A DNA stretch of 64,000 nt from Kribbella monticola (GTDB lineage: Bacteria; Actinomycetota; Actinomycetes; Propionibacteriales; Kribbellaceae). The translations under genes were made by a program, and so were the position numbers. The notes under the pieces are model-generated. The model searched no databases and was not told where the DNA came from. It was given only the letters and a program-made list of their open reading frames with translations. Where the stretch lies: the NCBI RefSeq assembly GCF_003261635.1, contig NZ_QFXK01000034.1, forward strand, positions 124,001 through 188,000, written 5' to 3'. Shown piece after piece: positions 63,608 to 64,000 of this stretch; the stretch's first letter is position 1; the number at the start of each line of letters is the position of its first letter.

Positions 63608-64000
63608 TCATGCGTTCTGGTTGTTGCTCTCGGCATCGATATCGATGATCTCACCGGCGGCGAACCTGCGCTCGGCCTCCAGCTCTTCGGCAGCGGCCAG
63701 CTCGCGAGCCTGTTTGCGCGCGAGCCGCTCGGCGGCCTTCTGAGCCGCCTTCGCCTCCGCCGGGGTAAGGTCGACCTCGTCCTCGACCCAGCCCTTCCCG
63801 TACTCCGACAGGTCGGCCGGGCGCTCGATCTCGCCCTCCCGCCGCAGGTGGTACTGGTAGTCCTTCTCCTTACGGCGCTGTGCCGCGGGACGGTCCTCGT
63901 CCAGCCGCTGGTCCTCGCCGCGGCGCGCCAGCAGCTCCGCGCCTGCCTGGACCTCGGGGGCGAAGTCGAAGACGACCGCGTTCGGGCCGTCACCGATCGA
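63608..64000 (-). CDS. obg: Obg family GTPase, C-terminal part
   Basis: The last 130 residues of an Obg GTPase, cut off by the window's right edge. The OCT domain is shown by SIGDGPNAVVFDFAPEVQAG and LLARRGEDQRL, followed by a long Glu/Ala/Arg-rich helical tail (AAQKAAERLARKQARELAAAE) and IIDIDAESNQNA. Obg binds the 50S subunit and GTP. Place before proB is conserved. Confidence 0.93.
   Translation of the reverse strand, partial: SIGDGPNAVVFDFAPEVQAGAELLARRGEDQRLDEDRPAAQRRKEKDYQYHLRREGEIERPADLSEYGKGWVEDEVDLTPAEAKAAQKAAERLARKQARELAAAEELEAERRFAAGEIIDIDAESNNQNA

Overview
The window is high-GC actinobacterial chromosome. GTG and occasional TTG starts, 4-bp ATGA/GTGA gene overlaps, AfsR-like STAND regulators, a BTAD regulator, a GuaB1-type protein and many secreted sugar-related genes all fit. 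Gene order and content suggest a Propionibacteriales soil organism, possibly Kribbella-like. That lineage is inferred from content, not from a database comparison. I see no insertion sequence, integrase, prophage or CRISPR array.

Two ends of a housekeeping block that is conserved in actinobacteria frame the window. On the left (about 0.9-15 kb) lie rpsT, holA, comEC, comEA, degV, yjbQ-like and leuS, with a PPOX-type enzyme and an XRE-STAND regulator inserted. On the right (about 55.2-64 kb) lie tRNA-Ala(GGC), a gpgP-like phosphatase, rsfS, nadD, two small ORFs, then (after an Lrp / MFS / HxlR-peroxiredoxin / phosphopantetheinyl transferase insertion) proA, proB and the 3' end of obg. About 40 kb of accessory genes separate the two ends.

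The accessory stretch runs as follows. 15-18.8 kb: AraC regulator, PhyH dioxygenase and a sodium:solute symporter with a small membrane partner. 19-23.3 kb: two-component system, membrane EEP nuclease, thioesterase and AhpD-like protein. 23.3-29.4 kb: a fucosidase-family GH95 enzyme with a complete extracytoplasmic sugar-binding protein and two permeases. 30-31 kb: secreted collagen-like protein with a structured leader. 31.4-38.4 kb: MFS, TerC under a yybP-ykoY riboswitch, oxidoreductase, secreted sugar dehydrogenase with FnIII domains, methyltransferase. 38.4-45.4 kb: NmrA-like protein, GuaB1, phospholipase-D-like protein, a frameshifted GNAT, VOC proteins and a LysR / cysteine-dioxygenase-like divergent pair. 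45.5-51 kb: BTAD-STAND regulator, DUF4097 protein and a DrrAB-like ABC exporter. 51-54.7 kb: small metabolic and hypothetical genes.

The most informative regulatory elements read directly from sequence are: (i) a leader peptide with three consecutive Leu codons followed by an intrinsic terminator upstream of leuS; (ii) a yybP-ykoY (Mn2+) riboswitch whose P1 strand can alternatively pair with the Shine-Dalgarno of terC; (iii) several perfect palindromes that look like operators (11872, 35428, 59508, 57718); and (iv) a tRNA-T-arm-like structured leader upstream of the collagen-like gene.
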